Shown: in pieces, positions 21,630 through 33,238 of the stretch
Layout: each line of letters opens with the position of its first letter
Numbering within the stretch: the first letter of the stretch is position 1
From: Chloranthus sessilifolius
Taxonomy: Eukaryota; Streptophyta; Magnoliopsida; Chloranthales; Chloranthaceae
Assembly (NCBI GenBank): GCA_021018995.1
Contig: CM037593.1
Coordinates: 18,318,088-18,382,087 of the forward strand
Length of the DNA: 64,000 bases
Direction of reading: 5' to 3'
The notes under the pieces: model-generated
The model's database searches: none
What the model saw: only the letters and a program-made list of their open reading frames with translations
Told to the model about the DNA's origin: nothing
Position numbers and translations under genes: made by a program

Positions 21630-22744
21630 AACTAATTATTTTTATTATTTTTTTGTTTTATCTTAAAAACTAATATTTGTCCTTCTCTTTTTACTATTCT
21701 TTATATTTTTTATTTTCTTTTATCGCTTTTTAATCTTTTATAGGTTTACTCGAAGCAGCGAATAACAGGTTTCAACACTTCCCCTGATCAGAGGAGCTAG
21801 AGGCCAAGATTTGTTTCTCTCTCTGCTTTCTAAAATAAAAATAAGAAAATAATAAATAAACAAAAGTAGTTATATTTCTGGTGTATGCATCACACCCGAT
21901 CTCGAAGTTTAGATTTCTTCGAGTGTGACCCAGAAATCGAACGAACTCTCTTGCGTAACCTCACATTAAGCCGATCTTCTGGAAGAGAGTCTCTAACCAT
22001 GACTGTGACAGCCCGGATTTTTCCAACCTAAAATTTTGAGATATATATATTTTTTTCATCCTAAACCTAATGGGAAAACCCGGACCGCCAGATCGTAGAC
22101 CACAATCTGATACAGAATACTTGGCACATCCATAAATATACGGAAATCAAAGCAATTATTACATATGGCATAATTAAAACCTCAAGATTTAAAATCCATT
22201 AAGAACAAAACTAAATAAACACCAGTGATGACCAACCATCACCTAACAATGGTGTACACTAGTACGAATGTACCAAAACTTAATTCACCAAATCCACAAA
22301 GCACAATTCTACGATCCCTGAATAAAGTACAAATTCTTGTGCGGAAGCTCCCTTCTTTTAGTATGTAATCTGGGCCCTCCTAAACCTACACCTGTGACGT
22401 ATAGTCAGGGTGAGCTAACAACTAAGCTCAGTAGAGGATAAACAACATAAATTCACATTTAACAGTCGAAAACATAGCTTGAATCAAGAGTCAAAACCAT
22501 CATTTAATTCTGCTTTTAAAAACTTAATCATTTCCCTTCTTTTCAAACACATTTTTCAAAGCATTCATCAATTTCTTCTATTTCTAAACTTAACTTTACC
22601 ATGATAGTCCATCTAAAAGTACACATATCCAAAAGAATCGAAAAGAATCCTAAAAATATTAGACTCATCCAAGTATTTCAAAGATTTCACACACAATACA
22701 AATAATGTCGAATTTGCAAACACAAATACAAATACAAACAACAC

Positions 22745-23060
22745 AAGGGTGTCCAAGGGTGTTCCAAGTTTCCAAGGGTGTTTAATGTTTCCAAAGTGTC
22801 CAAGGTATGCAACTATGTTCAATGGTATCCAAAGGTGTCCAATGAATCCAAAGTGTCCAAAGGATACAATTATGTCCAAGGGTGTCCAAAGGTGTTCAAT
22901 GACTCCAAGTTGTCCAAGGGTGTTCAATGTTTCCAAAGTGTCTAAGGGATACAATGATGCCCAAAGGTGTCCAATGATTCTAAGGTGTCCAAGGGACCAA
23001 GGTGTCCAAGGGATGCAATGATGTCCAAGGGATGCAATGATGTTCCAAGGGATGCATATG
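22745..23060 (+). repeat. Minisatellite of GTGTCCAAGG-type units in LTR D
   Basis: About twenty imperfect repeats of a 12-17-bp word (TCCAAGGGTGTCCAATGA and variants, some with ATGCAATGATG). Unit lengths vary, so this is a degenerate array. The frames across it on both strands are artefacts of the repeat. Confidence 0.85.
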
Positions 23061-23786
23061 CAGCGTATGTATGAATGCGTGTACGGATAGGCCGCCGTAC
23101 CGGCCCAAGGGATGCAATCGAAGAATCCAAAGGATTCATAATGCAAATGCAAATGTCAAAAGTCCAAGCATCGTTGAGTAAATCACAGTTCCAAGGGTAT
23201 CAAAATGATTCACGAATGTCACCAGCGATCTCAAGATCTTACTTTCAAAACATGAGTCAAGCGCAACAATATCAAAGGTTATCTAGAATCGAACATTATC
23301 ACATGCATAATCACGATTTCACGAGTTCATATTCCAAATCATAAGACTCCAATTCTAACATATCCAACTTTGATCAACTCATCATATTCATGCAAACACA
23401 TCTAATACTATGAATCAAGTCAAATATACAAATTTAGGTCGAGTTTCCCCTACCTTAATCTTGAGGTTGCGCGAAGCCAAGCAAGGTCCTAACCATGGCC
23501 TTCCGCCTCAATCTATATCACAAGCACACAATGGTGCATCAGAAATCAACTCTACTCACTAATAAATTATACGCATTTAAGTATTTTCTCAAAACCAAGG
23601 TTGAAACTAATATAGAATTTGATGCAACATTCCCCCTAAAACTTTAGATTCATGAGTTAGTCAAAACACAAAAGTTATAGAGCTCGTTTCCCTCTTTCCA
23701 ACACCACAAGAATTGCATCAATCGGAGTTTGGGGTAAAAAGTTACGGCTAATATACTGAAGCAGTATCGGCGAGCCCAGTCAAATT

Positions 23787-24015
23787 CGTTCGAACGATTT
23801 AAAATCGATCGAACGGTTTCTAATTTCGTTCGAACGATTTTCAAAATCGATCGAACGGTTTCTAATTTCGTTCGAATGGTTTCTAAACCGACCAGAACCT
23901 TCAGATTTCATGCTTGACGAAATCGTTCGATCGGTTTCTAATTTCGATCGAACGGTTTCGTCAGATTTCACCCTCAACTAATTTCGTTCGAACGGTTTTC
24001 AAAACCGATCGAATG
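23787..24015. repeat. CGTTCGAACG/CGATCGAACG palindrome array in LTR D
   Basis: Starts at 23787, 23806, 23827, 23848, 23869 and 23889, then 23924/23945 and 23985/24006. Spacing is 19-21 bp throughout, except for the 35- and 40-bp gaps between groups. The middle copies combine into a 31-bp near-perfect inverted repeat around 23827-23857. Confidence 0.9.
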
Positions 24016-26118
24016 GTTTCGTCAAATTTCACCCAAAATCGGGTTCAAGCATTTCTAACTCATTTTTCTTTAAATCTTAACCCATTTTCTTCAAATCTCC
24101 CACTCATAATCTAACTAAGGATTAATCTACATACAAATCACAACTTAAATAAAAAATTTTACCTTTAATCCAACGATTTTCTCCCCGATCGGATCGCCTT
24201 CTTCCTAGCAAGCAAATGGGTTTCCAAACCCTTTTTGATCTTTTCAAGCCCCACGATTTCCACAATTTCGACACGATCGTTAGGTGATCATCCACACACG
24301 CTTCGTACAAACCTCACTACGATTTAGCCGATCAAAACACACCATTCTCTTTGCAAGGAAAATGGATTTTCAAAACCCACATCGATCTCCTATGAGCTCC
24401 ACGCACACGATCAAGCCAACACAATCGTAGACAATCCTTCACAAAAACCCTTCTCTTTCCTTTCTCTCTCTCTCTAACTCACAAAAACCCACAAATCTTT
24501 GCAACCGGTTATGGCTTCTAAATGAAGCCCCTCCCTCTCTTATACTTAAAAGCTCAGTTCACGTGTAAAACACATACACGCCACAACAGGTGTATAAGAC
24601 CCTATAAAATGATCTAACACCATACGGGTGTGCACTTTTCACACCAAAATTAATCCAATCTAAGTCATCAAGTTAACTTTTACCTGCTCAAAATTAGTGA
24701 CCTGATGGGCACATATCCCGAGGCACACTATTCAAAGTCCAAATTTTTGGGATGTTACAATGACTGATGACCGTTCTATTCAAGCACATTTCAGCCCAGT
24801 TGCTCTAACGGCGCCCTCCTGTATAGTTATATAAGAGGTTACAGTCGGACAGAATTACAAAATCAATCTCAATACACTTCAAGCTGTACCCACCTTTCAT
24901 GGGCTTGATAGAGAGGATCCCTATCAACATCTAAAGGATTTCATAAAACTTTACATGATGTCAACAACCAATGATGAGACAGTTAAACTACAATTGTTTC
25001 TTTTTTCTCTCAAAGATAGAGCGAAGGCATGGTTGGCCTCACTGCCCACCAAAAGTATCACCAGCTGGGATGGACTGTAGTCCAAATTCCTAAACGAGTA
25101 CTTCCCAATTGGTAAAACTAATCAAATTCGCCGAGCAATTTAAGACTTCAAGCAACAACCTAGAGAATTGTTCCATGAGAGTTGGCACCGTAATTGAAAG
25201 ATTTATTAAGAAAATGCTCCCATCATGATGTGCCGAATTGGTCAATAGCGCAAAGCTTCTACCAAGGGTTAACTGAGACCAACTAGTCTATAGTTGATGT
25301 CGTGAGTGAAGGAGCCTTCATGGCTCAAAATGGCCAACAATCTTGGAACCTATTTGAGAAACTGGTCGATAATTCAAAATAAAAACAGGCTTTGCTTAGA
25401 TGCGATTGTGATGTGATTCACCACACCCCACTCACGAGGGGTGGGCTTTATGATATCAACAAAGATAAAGTAAAGAAGGAGGATGGCATGAGTGCGAAGG
25501 TTGCAGCTCATGAATAATAAATCCAGCATTAATGATTGCCAAACCAACGACTTTGGAAAAACCAACAACGACATGTTCAAATTGTCAAACTTTGACTTAT
25601 ATTGAAAACACAGCAGTGCCATCATATCAAGAGGTGGTGAAAAATGAACAAGTAATGACCTTTCAGAGGGGAGACTATGGGAACACATATAACCGAGCGT
25701 GTAGGAACTACCCATGATTTAACTATGGATCCACAAGGGGAGAACAACTTGCACCATCAATTGCACAACCCTGATTTCCCCTGAGTCAGGTTTTCCACCA
25801 AAGACCTCAATTGTCGGCTGTACAACCCCAATTTAGACCACCGAGCAATGTGCCCGATGCCACAGTTATTCAAATCCTTCGAGATTTACAGTAGCAGTCA
25901 CATCAGCATTCAAAATATTTACATCAGCTTGCTCAATTCTCTCAAGTACTCCATTCACACACGCAGTCCATTACGAAGTTGAAGAGCCAGATTGGCCAAC
26001 TAGCTTCACAAGTGACAAAAAGAGAGAGTGACCAATTGCCGACACGGCCTGTCAACAATCCCAGTGGACAAGTGTTCTTGGGGGAGACATCTGCTCCCCA
26101 TAATCCAAATTGAAATCC

Positions 26119-26786
26119 GCAAGGAACCATCGAGCTATCGACTCATCCATAGCCCCTTTGTAAATTATGTAAAAGTACTTATTTTACCTGAGAATTTTGG
26201 AATTATATTAGGAGTCAAATCGTGAGAAAACAAGATCAATCATAATGTAGTCCTTAATGTACATTATTGCAAACAATCGTATGGACTTACGATCGATCGT
26301 CATTCTGGATATACCTATCAGTTAAGATGTAGTGACTACGTTCTAACTGATACGAGAGTTCGTATTAACAATTGTTGAAAGTTTAGAGTCGATCGACGAC
26401 TCAAGGTTAACAACAAGTGTGATGACCGGCTTAGCAGGTTGTCACTGAAATAAGGGCCTACACATTCGTGAGAGGATATGTCGGCCCTATCTTCGAACTC
26501 TCCATTTTTACTTATACTTTTCCTCTATTTTTCAAAAATCCCTCATATACAACCCAACCATTTTTATTTCTTAAACCTGCTTTGCAATTCCCATTCTATT
26601 TCGAAAACCCTCACTACGTTCTAGATAAAATTTCAAAACTAGGGTTTGGGGATTTTCTGTGAGCAAGGTAACAAATTTCCACCCTCAAACGGAATGGCCT
26701 CTGTAATTAGTTCTTGTTTTGATATATGAAATATGTGATTTGCTAAGAAATAATCGTCTGGACCTTGCAGAAAAAGGAATTTTAGG
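26119..26786 (+). other. Untranslated spacer with a candidate intron (26668-26770)
   Basis: No recognised coding sequence. CAAG followed by GTAACA at 26667/26668 and TTGCAG at 26765-26770 form a good donor/acceptor pair bounding 103 bp, which ends 16 bp before the ATG of the next ORF. A spliced or subgenomic message for that ORF is possible. The splice is a prediction by eye. Confidence 0.4.
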
Positions 26787-29258
26787 ATGTCAAGGACAAT
26801 GGATAAGCGACAGAGGAAAGAAGGAGAAGGAGGTAACAGTTCAGATCACTCTCCACTGATAAGCCACATCGCACGGTTTGATGCCCTTAAAGCCAAATCA
26901 AAAGCAACAGACCCCTAAAAAGAAGTCCAAATCCTTAGGGGTCGTTATGGAATCTGAATCAAAGTTTGCCCTTAAAAAGGGCACACAAATGGATAAAGGT
27001 AAAAAGCTAATATCCTATTATAGGACACTGGATCAGAGTTGCTGTGGATGTTGTTTTTTAGGAAAAATTTGACATTAGTGAAGAGTCAATCAAGTATTTT
27101 AAAAATGCAAGGCTTCAGTATTTCTTAGAGTCCGGAGTCACACGAATCTACCCAAGGTTGGTTAGACTATTTTATAAAAATATGACTAATAGCAGCAAGG
27201 GTCCCTCCCCAATTCTTGCCACAATAATTGATGGATTCCCCATTCAAATAACAATGGAAATGGTTGCAGGCGTAATAAATACATCCTTAGAAAGACTTGA
27301 AGTGTCCCCTGACAACCCGGAAGCTAACATCCTAGGAGAACACCCCAATTCTCTTTCGGATTTTATTCAGACGGCGATAAAGCTGCTAGGCAAACCCACA
27401 AAAGGCAAATCATTTTTCTTACGTAAAGATCTAGAATCATGAAATTTATGACTTGACTTCCTATATGTCTTGATTCACAAGACTATCCATCCTATGGGCC
27501 ACAAAATACAACGGAGAGCACTCTTTGAATGAGCTTTGTATCTTATAACTAACCAGTTGTGGTTTGATGTACCGTCTTACTTGTTAGAAGTCATCAATAT
27601 CGTGAGAGAGAAATTAAGTCAAGAAAAGTATCAAACAAATAAATTGACCTTGCCCTTTGGAGCTTTAATCACAAATATGTTGATGAATATGGGATATAGC
27701 TTTGATCCCAAAGAAAAGAGTCTACCCAGACTGGAGGAAGGCCTCACAGTCATGGCCTACAGGAGAACCCTAAGTTCTGAGAACAAAAAGCAGGTTCCTA
27801 TCTCTACACAAAAAGAGGGTGCCTCTTCTACATTCAAGACCACATATGAACCTGTAACAACTACCGAGATCCTGGGAGAGCCAGCTATTGAAATGACCAC
27901 AATAGCAAAGGGAATGAGTACTTCTACTCTTCCCCAAGAAGGATTGCCGCTTGACTCCTCAGCACAAGCAAAGCCAGCATAGCAAAAAACAATAATTACA
28001 TCAGCACTTGTCGAAGAACACACTAGTCTCTATGATGCAATGTTGGACTCACCAACAAGGCCTGCATTGCCCCCTTCTACTGAGGCAGATGCACTGTAAC
28101 TAATTTCCAAAGCAGCTCTGGTGGGACCTATTATCACAACAATAGAAGAAATCCCTCCACCAAGAGTAGAACGAATTGCTGAAATGGCTACTTCTAGCCA
28201 TGTTCCTACACTTATTGAGTCTGTTGCCCCTCCCATAATTCTTTTGAATATCGAGCAGATTCCTACATTCCAATCAGCAGAAGCAGGACCAAACTACGAA
28301 ACTCCAAGAGTGGGCTTCACATCGTTATTGCATGAAGAGATAGTTTCTCCAATCATCACCACACAAGTTGCTCCATCCTCCACTGAATACCCTGAATTAG
28401 AAAGAAGATTGCAAGAAGTAGAGCAATGACAGAATGCAAATGTACCAAACTTAGCACCATTGCCAAGTGTAGTAAGAAAGTTGATGGAAGAGTTTCATAG
28501 GTTAAAAAGTAGAGTCTTTGAATCGATGTCGACAACACAAGAACACCAAGAGTTAGTTGAAAACCTTCGGCGAAAGGCTGCGAAAGACCACCATGTGCAT
28601 TGGACAACAGAAATAAATAAGAAAGTCTAAGATGCCACTGGAGCCCTCCAAGTACAAATTATACAACTGCAAGACCAGAACAGAGCATTACATGAGGACC
28701 AACAAGCATGGAAAGGTCATAAAAAGGTGTATGAGGACACAATAGCTAATTTGATGGAACAATTTGGGGAATTTATTGAAAACCCAATACAATTGAAAAT
28801 GTGAGAGAAAAAGCTCACTAAGAATACTAACAAACCCTCAACAATCATTTGAATGAAAAGACTCACGAGCTAACAGTGGAAAAAGGAAAACTGCTTAAGT
28901 TGCAGGATGATAAGAATTGCTTAGTCCTAACTTGCGCGAAACAGAGGGAGAGTTGAGACACAACTTAAGAATAAATTTTCAACCACAGTAACAGGATTGT
29001 AAGCTGAAGCTGAAAAATTGAGAATTGAGACACAAGAAAAGTTTGCAATGATTTGCAAATTGAAAGTAGACTTGAGAAAGAAAGAAACAGTTGAGGAATA
29101 GCTAAGAGCTTTTAAGGAAGAATACAATGCACTAATAACAGAGAAGGAGAGTGCTAAAGCACATTATAAGGAAATTGGATGGAGAGGACATGAGGAGCCA
29201 GTACAAGACAAAGAATCTGAAGGCTCCACAACATTGATGACCGACTCTGAGGACTAAT
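26787..29258 (+). pseudogene. Extra ORF of element C: plant-transposon-protein domain plus coiled coil
   Basis: Starts ATGTCAAGG at 26787. The main frame runs 27062-28820 through several stops, most of them TGA, then shifts and can be followed to about 29258. Residues encoded by 27062-27780 resemble the 'putative plant transposon protein' domain (Transposase_32-type): FDISEESIKYFKNARLQYFL, VRLFYKNM, then ALYLITNQLWFDVPSYLLEV and LPFGALITNMLMNMG. A Pro/Thr-rich linker follows, then 28430-29200 encodes a Gln/Glu/Lys-rich coiled coil. The function of this domain is unknown to me; it is not a known retrotransposon enzyme. It occupies the place where pol should be. Now broken. Confidence 0.65.
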
Positions 29259-29419
29259 TGCCAGACAGTCCTTCCCCCTCGCTAGCTACAGAAACTGCCA
29301 TAGCAGTCTCAATTGTACCATACCCATCATCACCGAGTGAGTAAGTCTAATTTCTATACATCATGGAACCCCACAGATAGGTAAAGGTAAATTTTTTTTT
29401 GAGTATCCCATGTTTTAGC

Positions 29420-29455
29420 ACAATGAGGACATTGTCCTATTCAAGTTTGGGGGGG
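29420..29455 (+). promoter_or_regulatory. Conserved hairpin plus internal G-tract (element C)
   Basis: ACAATG-AGGA-CATTGT at 29420-29435, then AAGTTTGGGGGGGT with a 7-G run. Same layout as in A (2754-2788) and B (14821-14852, minus). Confidence 0.55.
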
Positions 29456-29860
29456 TACACTCCTGTGCATATTAGTTAGTTTACTTTCAAAACTTTTTAT
29501 TTTAATATTATAAATATTAAGAAAATTTAATCATCATATGAGAGTTATGATAGAAAAATTTACGAATCCATCAACTTTAGATCCAATGTAATAGAAGTTC
29601 AACAATCAAAATACGATTCATGTCTAGCTCTCTTGAACACTGTATCAGGTTGAATGTTTGAAACTATACTTTGATTTAAACTGTAATATTTAGATTATAA
29701 TTTTAAAATTTTATTAAACCAATGAACTTTTGAGCCATATTTCCACTTTTATTTTGAGAAAGAGTGCTTTCTATTCGAACTCAAATTTTCCTTTGAACTT
29801 CTTGACTGCATCATAACGAAATCTCATATTGCTGAAAATTAGAATCAAATATTTTGTGAG

Positions 29861-30048
29861 CAGTGGCGGAGCCACGTTGTCCAATGGGGGGTCCCGGGAT
29901 CCCCCATCACTAATTTTTTTCTTTTAAAGTGTATCTTTGTAGCGCAAGTTTTTTTAAGAAGGACCCCCCAAATCCCAAAACTTCCTAAGATATTTTAAAA
30001 ACTTTCTTTTTTGTCCTCAAGATTTATTAATTATTAACTTACTCCCAA

Positions 30049-30085
<37 letters not shown>

Positions 30086-30424
30086 TAAAATAGTAAAATC
30101 CCAATTCCCAAATGACTCTATTTCTCTCTTCCTAAAATCTCTCTTCCTAGAATCCCAAACAACACACACACTCTCTCTCTCTCTCTCTTCCTAAAATCCC
30201 AAACGATTATCTCACTCTCTTCCTAAAATCTCTCTTTCTAGAATCCCAAACAACACACACACACACTCTCTCTCTCTTCCTAAAATCCCAAACGACACAC
30301 ACTCTCTCTCTTCCTAAAATCTCAAAAGATGCTCTCTCTCTCTCTCTAATCTCAAACAACGCATTCTCTCTCTCTCTCTTCCTAAAAGGGATCCCCCATC
30401 AGAAAAATCTTGGCTCCGCCACTG
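29861..30424. mobile_element. hAT-type MITE in element C (564 bp)
   Basis: Left end CAGTGGCGGAGCCACG; right end TTGGCTCCGCCACTG, its inverse. The 8-bp flanks are TTTGTGAG and TCTGTGAG, one mismatch. GGGATCCCCCATCA is also inverted near both ends. The interior is made of CT microsatellite runs (30054-30081 and others) alternating with a TTCCTAAAATCCCAAAC unit. No coding capacity. Confidence 0.9.
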
Positions 30425-31792
30425 TCTGTGAGTATGATAATTTGTTTTTCTAGAACTATTTATTATATACATCAAAACAGTATGACATTCATGCTAGCGA
30501 ATTATAAAGACGATCTAAGGCCATCTTTTGTTTAGCCAAAGCCAAAAAGTCAAAATCCTAAAAAGCATTTATCCTTTGAACTCATATTAGAGCCTAAACC
30601 AAATTTCTTTTTACCAAGATTTTATAAACCCTTAACCATATATACTGCCCAAAGCTTTCAACCTTTAACCCTTATAATTTTTGAGAGTTTAGAACATAAA
30701 AGAAGGGAAGAAGAGGGAGTGAAAGTAGTATAAAAAAATAGATAATGGATATGCTAAAAAAGGGTACAACTGAAGAAACTTTTTGAAAAGAAATATCGGA
30801 AAAGAAGTAAAATCGTAATTACGATTCTAAAAAAGATAAAGAAGTAATTAAACAACTTCCAAGCTGAAAAACTCAAAAGGATATTTACAAAAAAAAAGGG
30901 GGAGGGGGTTTACACAAGAAAATAAAAAAAGAATAATGGAAAGAAGTTATCCAATTCTGGATACTTAATGAATTGAAAAGAAAACGAAAAGAAGAAGAAG
31001 ACAGGTGAAAGAAGAACCAAATTCCCAGAAATACTTGAGTCTTTTTCCACATTTCTTTGGAACTTTTTAACCTAAAGCCCTATTACAAGCCAAATAAAAA
31101 CCTTCTTTGATTTGTGGTTTACAACAGCATGAGCCTAGTAGAGATGTTTATAATAAATACTACGAAAAAATAAAGAAACATATAAATAGAATTGATTATC
31201 TTTCCATGAGATTTATCTTTTTAGTTAAATATCCGTTGAATTTATCATACATATCATATACTAAAAGAATCTAAAGATTTCAATATTTTTGAGAGTACGC
31301 CAATAAGTGAGAGTTTGAATGAAAATATTTTCTAAATCTACAGTTTAGAAAAATCCATGAAGAATAAATTGCTCACTGATGTGCACACACTCCACGCTTA
31401 ATATGAATTGAAATTGTTGGAGTTTTGATCAAGGATAACCGCTATGATGGAAAGTTAAGAAAGATAAAATTGCAATTTTTGAAAAATCGTAACAACCATG
31501 TGATGTTTAAAACTAGTTAGTGTACAAAAATAGTCTAGATTTTTAATCTTTTGTTTTGTTTTGATTTTAAAATTTTTAAAAATCCAAAAATATTTGAAGA
31601 TTATAGGTAGCTTCACTGAAAACCTTTAGAAGACTATAACTCCTCCACTAGAAATCACCTAGGGATTTAAAGGCTTGTTACATAAGCTAAATGCAATCGT
31701 GCTCCCTACGAAAGTGACATTTAAATTTATAATTTAGATTAATATTTCTTTCCTTGTTTACTAAGGACTAGCAAACCGTAAGTTTGGGAGTG
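30425..31792 (+). other. 3' non-coding region and polypurine tract of element C
   Basis: Non-coding, purine-rich around 30660-31000, distantly similar to the matching part of element A. The polypurine tract AAGTTTGGGAGTG at 31780-31792 abuts the 3' LTR. Confidence 0.65.
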
Positions 31793-33233
31793 TGATCAGT
31801 CACAGAATATACTATATTATCACCCTTAATTTAATGATGTTAGACCCCAGTTTGCTACTAAGAAGATACTGTTGTGCAGATATTAAGAATAAACATCAAA
31901 AGAGAACTAAGGTGTTAATCTTCATCAAAAGAAACTCATAAAGCAGTAAGAAAGACAATAGAGCGTAAAAGACGATTCAATGCATACTGAAAACCAGAAA
32001 TCGTACTTTGCGACTAAACAAAATGAAAGAAAGAAATGAAAATTCATGAATTATGATTCTTCAAAAGCCGCTGCAGACCGGAGTGCGATATAAAAGGGAA
32101 AACGAACATTCGTAATGACAAATCGTCCTGAGAGAAAGCTGTGCAAAAAAGAAATTCGTGATTTATGATGTTATAGATAAAGACTCCTAATACTGTTGAT
32201 CACGTGAAATCTGCACCGCCATGCACATAATTAGAAGACCACTTGAATTAAAAGTCTGACAGATCACAGATTCGAGAAGATTGATGAAGAGAAATTCCTA
32301 AAGGACTCTATTGCTGAAATTAAGGAGCAATCCCCGAGCGCATCAACTATTCAAAGCAAGGAAATACTAGAATTAGAAGTAGAGTTATATTAGAAAACTG
32401 TTGTTCTTAGTAGTTTTTTTTATTATGATTATAATAATATAAACCGACTCCTTATGATCTATACATAAGAGAGCTCAGCATAGGAGAACAATCATCAAAG
32501 GAACTCTCAGTATCAATTGATGACTGAGGTTGGATTTTCTTCTGATCAACTTTAATTTAGTTTAGTTTAGATATCCAAGTTTTCTCGAGAGCAATTGATG
32601 ACTGCAATTGGGAGTTGAAAGATTAGTGTAGGTTGTCTAAGGTTTTTCGAGATCAATTGACGCCTAAGGACAAGAGCTGAGGATCAACATAATTTTTATT
32701 GCTTTCTAGTTTAGATTTCTTTTATGCACTTTTACTGCTTTGTAAACATTTAAAAGTTTTTTATTTAAATTGACGACTCAGATTGAGAATTTACAGATTA
32801 GTATAACGGTTTTATTTTTCCATCTTCAATTTTCTTGAGTTTGATTGATGCCCATATGTTAGGAAGATTGTTTAGATTAAGTTTGTGTTAAAGAATTTTA
32901 GAGTTTGATTGAAGCCCAAATTTTAGAGGACTGCAATACGGTATAACGGTATTTTAATTTTGTAAACATCTGAGAATTGAAGGATTGTGATTGACGACCA
33001 TAATCTGGAAGAAGGAGGATTTAGATTTATTTTCTACAATTAGTTTAAACAAACCATTCTCTTATTCATATTTCTCTAGTAGTTTAGGATCTTAAAAGAC
33101 AAGTATAAATTTTTAGGAGCCACAAATTATAAAGATAATCACTTCTTGGTGGGAACGATCTTATACTAGTGTTGCAATCTCTACAGTGCGCTTGCAATAA
33201 GTTAAGACTTTAATACGAATTTGGAGCACATCA
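31793..33233 (+). mobile_element. 3' LTR of element C
   Basis: 1441 bp, starts TGATCAGTCAC and ends GAGCACATCA, followed by GACTT. Collinear with 20166-21605. The TATA region reads TATACATAA at 32460-32468, one change from the 5' copy. Confidence 0.92.
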
Positions 33234-33238
33234 GACTT

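Larger units (their letters stand above)
22004..24759 (-). mobile_element. Solo LTR D (2756 bp) inside gag of element C
   Basis: Flanked by the perfect duplication ATGAC (21999-22003 and 24760-24764). On the minus strand it starts TGTAACATCCCAAAAATTT and ends CGGGCTGTCACA. A TATA-like AGTATAAGAGAGGG lies about 215 bp from that start, giving the probable orientation. It contains a minisatellite and a palindrome array, and shares a block at 23670-23770 with LTRs A and E. No interior, hence a solo LTR. Confidence 0.92.
21885..26118 (+). pseudogene. Gag of element C, interrupted by solo LTR D
   Basis: The likely start is the ATG at 21885. The first 119 bp encode an Athila-like N-terminus with an ECDPEIERTL motif, then D intervenes, and the frame resumes at 24760. 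It then shows a Retrotrans_gag domain (FHGLDREDPYQHLKDFIKLY, LQLFLFSLKDRAKAWL, FLNEYFP). In-frame stops include one after ITSWDGL. Further on are a CSNC remnant around 25570, a Pro/Gln-rich stretch, and SQIGQLASQVTKRE near 26000, the usual gag tail. Capsid protein of the retrotransposon; non-functional. Confidence 0.85.
20166..33233 (+). mobile_element. Element C: pol-less Ty3-gypsy retrotransposon with extra ORF
   Basis: Flanked by the perfect duplication GACTT (20161-20165 and 33234-33238). The LTRs at 20166-21605 and 31793-33233 (1440 and 1441 bp) start TGATCA and end CACATCA or CACGTCA. Parts in order: tRNA-Asp-like primer site, broken gag, short spliced-looking leader, a long decayed extra ORF, hairpin/G-tract, non-coding region, polypurine tract, 3' LTR. 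No pol is present. Solo LTR D (2756 bp) and a hAT MITE (564 bp) inserted later. By eye, roughly one base in ten differs between its LTRs near their starts, mostly transitions, so the insertion is old. Confidence 0.93.

Noticed and set aside
22613-23152. 179-codon minus-strand frame and overlapping plus-strand frames
   Set aside because: Generated by the minisatellite in solo LTR D. Open on both strands because the repeat unit lacks stops; no gene-like composition.
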